Source: JAXGXJ01 sp040772905
Lineage (GTDB): Bacteria; Actinomycetota; Thermoleophilia; RBG-16-64-13
DNA: 64,000 nt
Assembly: GCA_040772905.1 (NCBI GenBank)
Contig: JAXGXJ010000014.1
Location: 3,812-67,811, forward strand
Direction of reading: 5' to 3'
Each line of letters begins with the position of its first letter. Within the stretch, counting starts at the first letter, position 1. The translations under genes were made by a program, and so were the position numbers. Below the pieces are notes generated by a model. It was given only the letters and a program-made list of their open reading frames with translations. It was not told the DNA's origin and did no database searches. Positions 20,047-31,138 of the stretch are shown here, piece by piece.

Positions 20047-20930
20047 GGTCCTTGCCCGCTACGAACGCGTCCCACGACCACACCCCCGATCTGCGCCGCC
20101 TGCTGGAGAGTCTTGTGGCCGGAGACACCGGTCTGGAAGATGCGCTGCAACGGCTGCGGCTGCTGCAGGTGGCCCAACCGAGGACTTCGCTCGTCTCGAC
20201 ACGCATCGCCATCTGCGCAAGGGCGTGCCCGAGGTGGTATACGCGCGTTTGCGCAAGACCGACGCTGCCCTTGAGGCCATCGTGTGGCGCTTCCTGTCCG
20301 AGCGGGGCTGGCGTTGGTCAGCCGCCTCGAACCGGCCCGGGCCGAGCGGCTGCGAGAGGCCCTGTCCGGCCGGGCGGGGGAGACGGCAGGCACGGTGAGG
20401 CGCAGGCCGCGACCGTCGCCGGCTTGACCGTCCCTGAACCCGACTTCCCCGGGCTGACCTTCAGCTACCACGCCGACGCCGGCACCCTTGCGGCACACAC
20501 GCCCGCCTATGTGCCCCGCGCCCGCGCGGCTGCGTGGGTCTGCTCACGGCCGGCACCTCCGACATCCCGGTGGCCGAGGAGGCCGCCCTGGTGGTGGAAC
20601 ACATGGGTTGCCGGGTGGAGCGGCCATGATGGGGGTGGCCGGGCTTCACCGTCTGCTCGAGCCGCTCACCCGCATCATCGAAGCCGAAGCCGACGTCCTG
20701 GTGGTGGTGGCCGGCATGGAGGGGAGCCCTACCTCGGTGGTGGCCGGTCTGGTGGACATCCCTGTCATCGGGGTACCCACCTCCACGGGTTACGGCCTTG
20801 GCGGCGATGGTACGGCTGCGCTCTGCTCCATCCTGCAGAGTTGCTCGCCAGGTACCGTTCGTGAACATCGACAACGGAGTGGGCGCCGGAGCCGCGGCCG
20901 GGCCTGGCTGCCCGGCGCCACAGTCGCTAG
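20043..20930 (+). CDS. larB: LarB, pyridinium-3,5-biscarboxylate mononucleotide synthase (frame broken)
   Basis: LarB carboxylates and hydrolyses nicotinate adenine dinucleotide as the first step of the nickel-pincer cofactor used by lactate racemase and related enzymes; it resembles PurE. Recognisable pieces, in three frames, are LRRLLESLVAGDTGLEDALQRLR, THRHLRKGVPEVVYARLRKT, GTSDIPVAEEAA (read across a shift near 20540), VAGMEGSPTSVVAGLVDIPVIGVPTSTGYG and PFVNIDNGVGAGAAA, in the order expected for LarB. The start TTG 20043 overlaps the preceding stop; the end TAG 20928-20930 overlaps the convergent wecB end. LarC and LarE are not in the window. Confidence 0.75.
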
Positions 20931-22076
20931 GGATCAGACCGAAGTCCTGGGGAGCATCGGCCCTCAGGCCGAAGCGATGCTCCAAGTGGTCGACGATGCG
21001 CACCGCGCCTTCCCATCACCGTAGGGGCTGATGGCGTTCGCCATACCTCGCATGCGGCCGCATCGGTGAGCAGCGACAATAACTCCGTGGCGATGACGGC
21101 ATCGTCAGTCCCCACCAGCCGGGCCGTCCCCGCCTCGATGCCCTCCGGTCGCTCGGTGGTGTCGCGCATGACCAGCACCGGCTTGCCCAGCGTGGGAGCC
21201 TCTTCCTGGATGCCGCCCGAGTCGGTGATGACCACGTCCGCCGCCTTCATCAGGTGGACGAACGGGCGATAGGGCAACGGCTCGCTGAACACCACTTGGG
21301 GCACGTCGCCCAGTGCGTCGTGGAACGTCTTGCGCACCACCGGGTTGAGATGGATGGGGAAGATGAAGGTGGTCGACGGGAGTTCGGCGCAGACTCTCTG
21401 GATGGCTTTGGCCACCTGTTCCATGGGCAGACGCCCCAGTTCTCCCGTCTGCACGGTCACCAGCACCTTGGGTCCGGGACGCTCGAGCGCCTCTCCTCAC
21501 CCCGGCTCCCATTCCGGTGGGGCGGTCTCCGGGCGTGTGGCAAGGAGGGCGTCGATGACGGTGTTGCCGGTCACCAGGATGCGCTCCCGGGCTACGCCTT
21601 CCGCTGAGAGAGCCCGGCCGCCGCCGTCGTGCGTAGAACACCTCGGCGATGCGATCGGCCAAGCGGCGGTTCATCTCTTCCGGGAACGGGCTGTAGATGG
21701 TGTCGGTGCGGAGGCCCGCCTCCACATGTGCCACCGGATCATCCGATGTAGAAGGCGGCCAGCGCGGCGGCGAAGGTGGTGGTGGTGTCGCCGTGCACCA
21801 GCATGATGTCGGCTTCGCCGCCTCCAGCAGGGTCGATGCCGTTCAGCACCGCCGAAGTGATGTGCCCAAGGGTCTGACGTCGCTGCGCATGATCTGCAGG
21901 TCGTGGTCCACGGCCAGCGAGAACGCGTTCATCACCTGGTCGAGCATCTCGCGATGCTGCCCGGTGAGGCACGTAATCACGCGGAAGCTGCCCCGACGCT
22001 GGAGTTCCAGCACCACGGGTGCCATTTGATGGCCTGGCCTGGTGCCGAAGGTGACGAACACGGCATGGCTGGGCAC
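20927..22076 (-). CDS. wecB: UDP-N-acetylglucosamine 2-epimerase, non-hydrolysing (frame broken)
   Basis: This enzyme interconverts UDP-GlcNAc and UDP-ManNAc, the donor for wall-polysaccharide ManNAc. Pieces in order on the minus strand: AVFVTFGTRP (N-terminus), KMAPVVLELQRRGSFRVITCLTGQHREMLDQ, VHGDTTTTFAAALAAFY, HVEAGLRTDTIYSPFPEEMNRRLAD, an HRRENWGR-type motif recoverable by correcting a two-base loss near 21440, and DVVITDSGGIQEEAPTLGKPVLVMRDTTERPEGIEAGT. All family hallmarks are present but spread over three frames. The GTG at 22076 has AAGGAG upstream. It precedes no sugar gene on its own strand, but its product feeds WecG/TagA encoded at 30.2 kb. Confidence 0.82.
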
Positions 22077-22084
22077 GCTGACGA

Positions 22085-23631
22085 GAGCTCCTTGTCTCTG
22101 TAGTTCGGTACGTACTTCCGTCGCCGGCAGGTCGGCGGCGGATCTCTGGCGCACACAAAGACCCGCAGCGATGCCCGCGGCCTGTCCCAGCGCCACCGAC
22201 ACCGGGGATATGCGGTCGATCCCAAGGCCTCGTGGGTGACCGATATGCACCGTCCGGCCATGAGCAGATTGTCCAGGTCGCGGCGACGATACTGCGATAG
22301 GAATACCGTACCAGTCGCCGGCGCTCAGGTACACCGACTGGACGATGCCTACCGCGCCGTCGCGGTGCAGGTCGACGGGATAGTAGCCTCGGGCGATGGA
22401 GTCGGCGGGGCTTGAGAGCGCGCTGGATGTCGCGCGCGGTGAGCTGGTGGTGGCCGGCGATGCGACGGCCCTCCTGCAGTAGGGCCGCTCGGCGGTCCGC
22501 ACGATGCGGGACCGCTCGAACCCCGGCACGTGCTCGCGCAGGCGCGGTGGATCGCCTGTTCTGGTCGCTCGAGGACGGCCAGGATAGGCCAGCCCGCCCG
22601 GCTGCAGGTGGTCGCCGCAGGTCTCGCTGCCCGAGATCGACACCATGTCCGGCCACATGTTGCGGTCGATGAGCAGCCCCGCGGAGAACCTCCACCTCCC
22701 CCGACCGGCGTAGGTCGCGCATGAAACTCCTGGAGTCCCACCACGCGGTAGGTCTCCACTTGACTACCCTCAGCAGGCATAGGCGGCCAGCCGGTCGAAA
22801 TCCACCGGGCCGGCGAAGATGAGCGTCTGTCCTCGAGGGCACCGCCCTCGGCCCCCCAGCCAGTAGCCGGCTCCTGCCAATTGCCCCAGGTTCCCGTCAC
22901 CTGCAAGTCGATGAACAGCGGTGCGTCCACTCTCACCAGCGCCCCGTGCTCGCGGGCGAACACCGAGACGATGCGCTTCTGAGCGACTCCTCCACCCACA
23001 CCACCTTGCTGCCGAAGCGTGACGTCCACGGCCGCCCCCAGAGCGAGCGCCAGGGCGGCGGTGCGAAGGCGTCCACGTCGCAGGGCGTGGGATATCGCGT
23101 CCCCGGCTCGGGGAAGACGGCACGTCCTGCTCGGCCAGCCTACGGATGAGGTCGGTGTAGAATCCGCCCACCATGAGGTCCCCGCCCCAGGCCACCCCGT
23201 CGAAGCTCACCAAGCCGCGGGTGACGTTCCCGCCCAGCACCGAGGATTCCCCTCCAGGAGCACGGTGTGCGCTCCCATCCCCGCCGCGACCGTGGCGGCG
23301 CTCATACCCGCGGCAAGCTGCCCCCCACCACGCACAGATCAGCGGCGATGGTGGTCATGGGCTCTTCGCCCAGGGCGTCGCGCTCAGTTGCTGTGAGGTG
23401 TACGCCGTGGTCTCCGGCCCAGAAGATCCGCTGAGGGGGTGGTCTCGGCCCTGTGGGCTTCGCTGGCAGCCGGACGAGTGGGTCCTGGATGGGGCTGTTC
23501 TCGCGCGCGCAGCCGGCCACTCCACCTCCAGGATGATGGTGAGGCCCGCCGCCCCGGCCAACCCCAGGAACTGGCGGCGCGTGGTCAGGGCCTGTACCGT
23601 CCGGCTCTTCGCGGATATCGTCTTGTGTCAT
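22085..23631 (-). CDS. Tat-exported FAD-dependent oxidoreductase (frame broken)
   Basis: Start ATG 23631 with GAGGAG upstream. After about 15 residues a twin-arginine signal TTRRQFLGLAGAAGL appears after a one-frame correction, so the protein is probably exported folded with its cofactor. Then come an FAD-binding N-terminus (DLCVVGGSL followed by MGAHTVLLEGE) and LGGNVTRGLVSFDGVAWGGDLMVGGFYTDLIRRL, typical of the FAD_oxidored (PF12831) family. The C-terminus has IDRISPVSVALGQAAGIAAGLCV, the second conserved FAD segment. The frame changes many times in between. Substrate unknown. The 3' end, near the wecB start, is approximate. Confidence 0.65.
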
Positions 23632-23803
23632 CGCTCCTCGAGGCTGTCATGGCAGTTTCCTCCCGGACTCTAGCCCAGGCAGTCGGGGACGCGGCAAGAG
23701 CCGCTCCCGACACGCGGGGTCCGCCCCTGGTAGGCAGCACCCGTCTATTCCGCCAGAATTCGGCCAGTCCTCAGGCATCGAAACGAGACGAAGGATGGTG
23801 GCG

Positions 23804-24275
23804 ATGAGCCGCATCATCGACGAACGCGGACGCATGCCCGGCAAAGTCAACGTCGTCGACATCCTCGTCTTCTTGGTCATCGTGGCGGTTGTCTTCGCGA
23901 TCACCCGTCTGACGGGCAGCAGTTCGCAGAAGGTGCCGGGTGAGCGTGCAGTACAAGGTCGAGCAGCGAGGCGACTGTGGACGCCATCACATGGTGGAGG
24001 AAGGGGGACGAGCGACGGATGAGGCCGGCACTGTCGCAGGAGGTCGTCAACATCGAAGTGAGTCCCACCGTGGAGGAGTACACGACTCCCAGGGCGAACT
24101 CAAAGAGTTCGAGTCACCCATCTTCAAGGACATTCTCATCACCGTGTCCGCAAGCCACGGTCACGGGTCGCACGGCCCGCATCGGCAGCGTCCAACTGCG
24201 GGTGGCAAGCCCGTCACTCTCATCGGGCATCGCTACGAGGTCAAGAGCACCATCTTCCGCGTGAAGACTTTCTGA
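23804..24275 (+). CDS. DUF4330 single-pass membrane protein (frame broken)
   Basis: The N-terminus MSRIIDERGRMPGKVNVVDILVFLVIVAVVFAITRL matches DUF4330: a charged DERGR-x-x-GKVN motif followed by one membrane helix. After at least two frame changes the rest reads VQYKVEQ, NIEVSPTVEEYT, DSQGELKEFESPIFKDILITV and GKPVTLIGHRYEVKSTIFRVKTF, an extracytoplasmic beta-rich domain. DUF4330 genes are often found beside polysaccharide polymerase genes, as here. Start chosen at ATG 23804 because AAGG lies at a suitable distance; ATG 23795 is the alternative. Function unknown. Confidence 0.7.
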
Positions 24276-24319
24276 GTCGAGCCGTCGGAGCGCGGCCGCC
24301 GACTCCGGGAGGCGGGCAC

Positions 24320-26290
24320 ATGATCGAGTCCAGAATATGAGCACAGTCCAAGCGGCCGTCCGATCGTCGTTGACTGTCCGCGTCGTTGCGGGGCGCGCTT
24401 TGGCTGGCCGCGGCGGGGGCGGACATCGCTGGTGGGCCGCTTTCATCGCGCTTGCCGGCATACTCGCCGAGTGGGTGGCGACAGTGCTGTTCAGCCTTGA
24501 GCCACGCGGGCTCGCGTCCTCTGGGGCACAGTGACCATCCCCTGGAGCGCGCTGGCGCTGGCGCGGCTGTATCTATGGTTGCGCGACCGTCTGCCCGCCA
24601 CCCCGGGTCGCGACCCGAGACCGCGCTGGGCGAGGGGCGCTGGATGCTCTTGGTGGGATCCGGATGCCTGGGCTTGGGCTGGGGACGTTGGTGTTGTCTT
24701 TCGCCACGCAGGAGTCGTCACCGTCAACGAGCTGGGGATGGCTCTCGCCGTCCCTCATCTGCGCTGGGTCGCGCCTGCCTTGCTGCTGGTGGTGGGGCGC
24801 TCATCCTTGGTGGCTGGTGATCGCTCCGGGCCGCGGCGCTCCCGGTCAGCGCGGCAGGAGGGGAGAGCGCGGATTTGGTCGGTCTGGCCGTGGTCGAAGG
24901 CGTCCCGGCCAAGGAGCACGGCGTCCGGCGCGAGTATGGCACCACCCGCAGGCCGGCCGCCGTGTGGCTGGGCACACTACTGGCGCTGGCGGGCGGGGTG
25001 GCGGCGGGGCTCGTCTCCGGCAGCGGGACCGTACTCATCGTGGCGCTCATAGCGGTCCTGGCTCTTGTCGTGCTGGTGTTCCTGGCGTCCCGAGGTGCTC
25101 CTGCTGGGCTTGGCGGCCTTCCCCTGGCTGGACTGGGGAGCGCGGGGCGACACTGGGCGGGCTCGGGCCTGGCCTGGGATGATGCCCTCCTGTTGGTTTC
25201 GGCGGTGTTGCTGCTGTGGTCGGTGCTCTATCTGCGCCGTGCGCGACTTCGACCATCCCCATCCTCTTGCCGGCCATCCTGGCCTTCGTGGCTGCCATCG
25301 GCTCGGTGGTGGTCCGGGAGGTGCCCGGCAGGGGGTCTTCGCCGCCCGCATCCTGTTTCAGCCGCTGCTCTTCTACTTCATCGGCTTCCTCTTCCCCAAG
25401 GGCCGGCGCTGGGCGCAGTGGACCGTGGCCATCTTCATGCTGGCCAGTGTCGCCTGGCGCTGCATGGGCTCTATCAGTACGTCACCGGCGCTCCCATGCC
25501 GGCCAGTTGGGTGGACGTGCGCGAGGTGGACATCGCCACTGGGCGTACTCCATCATCGAGGAATCCCAACGGCTCCGCGCTTTCCTCTGATGGGGGCGCT
25601 CATCCGCTGAGCTTGGCTCTGGCGCGGGGTCTTCCCGCAGTGCAGCGCGGGGGCCATGGCGGTTGTGTGCGTGGTGCAGTTGGGCGGGGTTGCCGTCACC
25701 TTCAGCCGGGGCGCCTGGGTGGGTCTGGCCATAGGACTGGTGGCGTTGTTGATCCTCTCATACCGGCGCCATCTGGTGCCCTTGGTGGCCGCGGGTGGTG
25801 GTGTGGTCTGCGGCTCCGGCTCAGTTCTCCAATCGGCTGGTCTCTGCTTTCAGCTCCACCTACATCGCGAAGAGCATGACGGCTGCCGGTTGTTGGTGTG
25901 GGGCATGGCGCTCCAGAACCTGGCGGCCCATCCGCCTTCTTCGGGTTGGGCTTGGGCACCTTCGGAGGCACGGCGGCGGTGCGTTTCGGCTACGGGCCGG
26001 ACTGTGGGTGGACAACTTCTATCTGCAACTGGGTGCTGAAGGCGGTCTCATCCTACTCGCCCTCTTCCTGTGGGTGCCGCTTGCAAAGGAAGCGACTTGT
26101 GAAGGCCCACGGTCAAGCGGCTGATCCCTACGTGCGCGCTGGTTGCCGGTACGTTCGGCGCCTTTCATGGCTGTGGCAGGCGCTGCAACTTCACGGCGAG
26201 CGTGGGAGACCCTGGTGGTGGGGTGGGCTTCTGGTTCCCGCCGGGTTGGTGACCTCGACCGTGCTGCATCGCGAGGAGACGGACATGAGA
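24320..26290 (+). CDS. O-antigen ligase/polymerase-type membrane protein (frame broken)
   Basis: A long multi-pass membrane protein in several frames. Hydrophobic blocks include RWVAPALLLVVGRSSLV, VWLGTLLALAGGVAAGLVSGSGTVLIVALIAVLALVVLVFL (after 24960), LLVSAVLLLWSVLYLRRA, ILFQPLLFYFIGFLFPKG and VVQLGGVAVTFSRGAWVGLAIGLVALLI. The FSRGAWVG motif and the later LVWGMALQNLAAHPFFGLGLGTFGG stretch, followed by DNFYLQLGAEGGLILLALFLWV, are the signature of the Wzy_C/WaaL superfamily. It would polymerise or ligate the wall polysaccharide made by the following glycosyltransferases. Start uncertain: ATG 24320 has GGAGG upstream; ATG 24337 is the next option. It runs into the next gene without a gap. Confidence 0.7.
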
Positions 26291-27480
26291 CGGTTGAGGG
26301 TGCTGCACGTCATCGGAGGGGGCGACACCGGCGGAGCCATGACCCACCTGCTGCCGCTGCTCTCCAGCCTTGCCCTGGCTGAGTGCGACGTGACCCTGCT
26401 CTGCTTCTGGGTGAGGGGCGGGCTGGCGAACGAGGGCGCAGGAGCGAGGGCTGTCCGTGCGCGTCCTGCCCATGAGCAACTCCTGGGATGTCGCCGTACT
26501 GCCTGCGCTGCGCAAAGCTGCCGTGCGGAGGGGAGGGTTGGGATGTGGTGCACACCCACGGTATGCGTGCAAATCTTCCTGTGCGGGCGGTCTTCCCCTG
26601 GCGCACGCGTCGGCCGTGCCCGTTCACCACCGTCCATTCCGACCTCCTTCTCGATTACTCCTCGCCGCTGTTGGCGTGCCTATCAGGCTCGACCGGGCCA
26701 CGCTGGGCCGCGTGGATAACGCGCGGCGATCGCTGTTCCGACAAAGCCTGCGCCTGCCCTGCTGCAGAGGGGGTATCCGGAGGATCGGACGGTGCATCTG
26801 GTCGGGCATCGAGTGGCACGAGGAAACGGGGGCGACCGGGCTGTCGTCCGCCGGCGACGAGTGCGCTGAGCGGCGGGGATGGAGCGGCGACGCCCGGCGC
26901 GGCGCGCCGGGCGGCGTCTGGGCACGGTGGCGCGGTCAGCTGCCGTGAAAGACATCGCCCTGTTGCTGGAGACGACGGCGCTCGTGCGCCGGTCCGTGCC
27001 CGAGGCGGAGTGTGTCGCGGTCGGAGACGGACCGAGCGGGCCGCGCCGAGGCACGCGCACGAACTGGGCCTGGACGGCCTCGAGGGAGCGGTGCGCCTTC
27101 ACCGCTGCATCGAGCAGGTGGTTCCCGTGCTGGCCGCGGGTATGGACGTGTTCGTGGTGACGTCGGTATGAAGGCGGCGTCTCCATGTCGGTGTTGGAGG
27201 CCATGGCGGCCGGGTTCGTGGTCAGCACGGCCGCTGGCGGGGTGGCCGAGGCTGTGGAGGACGGGGTGACGGGGTTCGTGGTGTCGCGCTGGGTGCGCCT
27301 GCCGGGGCTGCAGCCGGGTTGAGCGCACGCCGCCCTGCTCGCTGACCCCCACCTGCGCGCCCGATGGGCGAGGCGGGTGCCGCCCGGCGCGCCGCCCTTC
27401 CTGGCCGAACACGCGGCGGCCCGCACCCGGCGGGCCTACGAGCGCCGCCTGCTGCGCGCGACGGGCTACTTCCGCGTCAG
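26285..27480 (+). CDS. GT4-type glycosyltransferase (frame broken)
   Basis: Begins at ATG 26285 after GAGGAGACGG. MRRLRVLHVIGGGDTGGAMTHLLPLLSSL is the donor-side nucleotide fold start of GT-B enzymes, followed in other frames by DVVHTHGMRANLPVRAVFPW, TVHSDLLLDYSSPLL, and in the C-terminal half VLAAGMDVFVVTSV-YEGGVSMSVLEAMAAGFVVSTAAGGVAEAVEDGVTGFVV, which is the ExxGxxxxEAMAxGxPV(V) sugar-nucleotide signature of family GT4. The protein is cut into at least five frames but the order is complete. It lies in the polysaccharide operon; donor and acceptor sugars cannot be told. The 3' end is approximate. Confidence 0.75.
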
Positions 27481-27500
27481 AGCTCTCAGGGAGAGGACCC

Positions 27501-28977
27501 ATGCTCCGGCGCAGCATCGTCCAGACCCCGTCTCTTGACTGGGGTGCGATGACCAGTGCATCAACAGATCATGCACCGTTTGGCGCAGCAGACCAATCGC
27601 GTGCTCATGGGAGGAACCCGTCACCATGCCGGGCTCCGCTCAAGGTCCCGGCCCGCTGGCGGCGCTGGGCGCTTGGCACCAGTCGCCGGGTGGAGGTGGA
27701 CGGTGGACGCTCACCTGCCCCCGGTGCTGCCGTTCGGCAACATGCGCCCCGTCGTGAACGACGCGAACGAGGCTGTACTCGCCTGCCAGCTTGCGCTGGG
27801 CGATGAACAGGGCTCTCGTTCGATGCCGCGTACATCCTGTGGACCTATCTTCCCCACCACGGTGGCCCTCCTCGATCGGATGGGGGTCCGGGCGGGGTCC
27901 GATCCCCCGCAAGCCGACATCGCCGCCGATGGAGCCACAAGCGACGATCACTCTTGCCGGCGCGGCCGCCGCCGGCTGATGACGTCCTGCTCCGGCGAGG
28001 CATGGCCCCTGTCGACCGTGCCGGCCTGGCGTGGTGGGGACAGACCATCGGAGCGAGACTGGAGGGGGCCGCGCGCGCAAGCGGGGCGAAGCGCCGGGGG
28101 AACGGAGACCTCCGGTGGCGGCACGACGCCGCGTACCTCGCGAGCCGGGTGCCGTCCTTGGTCTCTACCACTGCGTGGACGAGCACTCGGCGTTCCCCGG
28201 GTCTGTCGACTTCGCCGTGGTCCGCGCCTACGACGACGAGCTCACGCGCCGGGCCGACCTGGTCATCACCACCTCCGAGAACCTGGTAGGCAGCGACCCG
28301 ATCGGCTCTCAACCTGCACACCTACACCGTCCTCAATGCCGCCGACGTGGAGATCTTCAACCGGGCCCTCGACGACGACCTGGGCTTCCCCGCCGATCTT
28401 GCCGCCATCCCCGCCCTCGTCTGGGAGTGGTGGGCCTGCACGATTCGCGTCTGGATGTCGACGCCCTGAAGCGCTGGCGCTGGCCGATCCCAGCTGGCAG
28501 GTGGTGCTCATCGGACCGGTACAGGGTCAGGTGGACGAGACCCGTCTGCGCAGGCATCCCCCAACATCCATCTGCTGGGCGAGAAGCCGCGCCCCGAGTT
28601 GCCTGGCTACTTGAAAGGCATGGCGGCGGCGCTCATCCCTACAAAGCCAACGAACTCACGCGCAACATATTCCCGCTGGCGCCTCTTCGAGTATCTGGCT
28701 GCCGGGTTGCCTTGCGCTTCGGGGCTGCCGGAGTTGCCGGCTTCGCCGGTGTGATCGGGCTGCCTGCCTCCGCGGCTGAGTATCCACAAGAGGTGCGTCG
28801 CGCGCTGGCGGAAGACACCTTGAGAGGCGCATGTCCAGGGTGAAGCTTGCCTCGCAAAACACCTGGGACCATCGTGTGGAAGACATCTCGCGCCTGGTGG
28901 AGGAGGCGCTGGCCCGAGTGGGGCATGACGCCCGACGCAGTGAGCGGCCGGATGGTGGGACGGGGGTGCGGTCGTGA
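27501..28977 (+). CDS. Glycosyltransferase, TuaH-like (frame broken)
   Basis: The ATG at 27501 follows GGGAGAGGACCC. The N-terminus reads MLRRSIVQTPSLDWGAM-HQQIMHRLAQQ-TNRVLMVEEPVTM across shifts, resembling teichuronic-acid glycosyltransferase TuaH (W...QRPHQ...grvlYVEPP). Later parts are YHCVDEHSAFPGSVDFAVVRAYDDELTRRADLVITTSENL, TVLNAADVEIFNRALDDDLG, PSWQVVLIGPVQGQVD, IHLLGEKPRPELPGYLKGM, IPYKANELTRNIFPLKLFEYLAAGLPC and LPELA. It ends at TGA 28975-28977, overlapping the GTG of the next gene. A role in surface-polysaccharide assembly follows from context. Confidence 0.72.
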
Positions 28978-30246
28978 GGATCCTACTACCTACCATGCGC
29001 GATCCCTGCAGATCGGGGGACCAGCACACATGGCGCGCCGTTGGCCCAAGGGCTGCGCGAGATCGGCCACGTGGTGCAGGAGTTCTACCCTGGTGCCGCC
29101 ATCCCCTGCACCGGTGCGGAAGGCGGACTCATCTGGCCGGCCGGCGTCCTCAACCGCGCACGCAAAGGCTGGGGGATGCTGTGGCCGGCGGAGGCCCGGC
29201 GGCGCTTCCGGCTGCGCGCACGGCCAGCGGAGAGCGTGTGAAAGGGCCCGTGAAGCCGGGAGCCGTGGAGTCCTGGAACGCGCAGGAGGTCTACTCCGTC
29301 CCCTATCTGCGGGCAGTCGCGGATGAGTGTGGCATCCCGCTGGTGCTGACGTTGCACGGATATCCTCTCTACGAGTCGGTGCCGAGGTGCTGCCAGCACG
29401 GCTCGTCAGGGCTGGCCTACCTCATGGGCCGAGATGCGCGCGCTCCGTCTGGCCGATGCCGGTGGTGACCGTGGATGGACGCCTGTACCGGCACGCGCTG
29501 CGGCTGGTGCCGGAGCGGGGTGATCGCATCTACACCCTTGATGAACTTCATCGACACCACCACCTTCGCCCTGGCTGCCGACGCGCACGAAGAACAAGAG
29601 CTGCGCCGCGTATTGCGGCAACGCTGGACATCCTGGTGGATGCGGTGCTGTTCGTCCCTGGAGGCTGGCAAGAAGAACGGGGTCGGCATCCCAGCCTTGC
29701 TCTGGCGTCCATGTCGGCGAGTGACCGCGAACGCTTCCCGCTGCTTCACGCCGCGAGGGGCGAGCGCCGAGATGGAGCGGATCGTCCGCGAGAACGGCTT
29801 GGACAAGCACGTGCGCCTGTTGGGGGGCAGGGACGGAAGCCGTCTTGGAGCTCACGGTCAGCCTGGCCGACATCGTGCTGGTGCCCTGCACTTCGAGAAC
29901 GTGGAGGGGAAGTGACCCCGCTGTCGGCCTGGAGGCCATGGCTGGGCCGGCCCTCATCGCGGGGGACGTCGGCGGCTTGGCCGAGATGGTGGTGGACGGC
30001 GAGACAGGTCTGCTGCGCCTGCCGACGCGCAGGCCCTGGCGGAGACATCCCGCGGCTGGCCGCCGCCCCCGACGAAGGTGCCCGCATGGCCGGCGGCCGC
30101 CCGCGACTACGTGGTGGCGGAACCATTCTCATCCGCGGGCGGCGCAGGCCTACGCCGAGGTACCGGCGCGCCGCTGCCCAGGGCGACGCTGCGCCACTCG
30201 ACGACCTACTGGCCGGGGCGCGACCGGCCACCCCGCCGTCCCGACC
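28974..30246 (+). CDS. GT4-type glycosyltransferase (frame broken)
   Basis: The start GTG at 28974 overlaps the preceding stop. MRILLPTMRDP opens a GT-B fold; further parts are HMARRWAQGLREIGHVVQEFYPGAAI-like text (across a shift near 29040), VHAQEVYSVPYLRAVADECGIPLVLTLHGYPLYESV, ADAVVTVDGRLYRHALRLVPERG, YTLMNFIDTTTFA, MERIVRENGLDKHVRLLGGRDGS and VGLEAMAGPALIAGDVGGLAEMVVDGETGLLRLP, the GT4 C-terminal signature. At least six frame changes split it. It is the third consecutive glycosyltransferase in the operon. The C-terminal boundary before wecG is approximate. Confidence 0.72.
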
Positions 30247-31138
30247 ATGGCCCTCACCGTCCGTGTTGGGTTTCACCATGGACGCGGTCACTCTGGAGCA
30301 GGCTGCCCGCTGGGTCGCAGTCACGGCTGGTCAGAGTCCCGGCGGGCACGAACTCGGCTCGCCGTGTCGTTCAACCTGAACTGGCCGTGTACGTGCACAG
30401 CGCGATCCTCTGGCTGCCGAGGCGCTACTGGAAGCCGACCTCTGTTATCCTGATGGAGTGGAGCCGTCTGGGCCGCCGGTCGCCAGGGAGCCCGCTCAGG
30501 ACTTCCGACCACCTCACGGTTTCCCGGCGCCGACGCCAGAGTCCGGCACCGCGCCGAGTCCGGCCCTGTCCCCCTGAGCGCGTCGCTGATCGACCTGGCC
30601 CAGCGGGCGGAGCTGGCGGCCGGGCAAGGCCTGTCGGTGTTCTTCCTGGGGGCGGCTCCGGAGTAGCGCCGGAAGAGGCTGCGCGGCGTTCAGGTGGAGC
30701 GGCCCTCTCTGCGGGTCGCCGGCACCCACCACGGCTACTTCCGTGCAGCCGGAGAAGCGGATGTGGTCGACATGGTGCGCGCCGCCTGGGCTCCGACATC
30801 GCTCGTGGCCATGGGGGCGCCCCGCCAGGAGATCCTTCTCCACCGCCACTGCGATCGATGGGGTGCGGCCGTCGGCTTGGGCATAGGCGGCAGCTTCGAT
30901 GTCTGGCCGGGGTGGTCACGCGTGCTCCCGCGGCTTGGACGTGCAGCGCGTATCGAGTGGTTGTATCGTCTGGCCTCCGATCCCCGTCGCATCCGTCGCC
31001 AGAAGGCGTGCCGCCGGCCACGCGCAGCCCAGGTGGTACGCTGGGCCCCCCGACGATTATGGGCTCGCCGCGCCGCCGTGCGGTCGCCCCGCCGACACCG
31101 GCGAGCACCACTCCGAGCACGGGGACGACCTGGCGTGA
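30247..31138 (+). CDS. WecG/TagA/CpsF family glycosyltransferase, likely ManNAc transferase (frame broken)
   Basis: GT26-family enzymes transfer ManNAc (or ManNAcA) from the UDP-sugar onto undecaprenyl-PP-GlcNAc in wall-polymer priming. The N-terminus MALTVRVGFTMDAVTLEQAARWV matches the family start; the middle is LSVFFLGAAPGVAEEAARRLQ and VAGTHHGYFRAAGEADVVDMVRAAWAP; the end VAMGAPRQEILLHRH, VGLGIGGSFDVWPG and RAARIEWLYRLASDPRRIRR is diagnostic. The 3' half (30694-31130) is in one frame; the 5' half is broken. The stop overlaps the csaB GTG. WecB from this window would supply its UDP-ManNAc. Confidence 0.82.
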
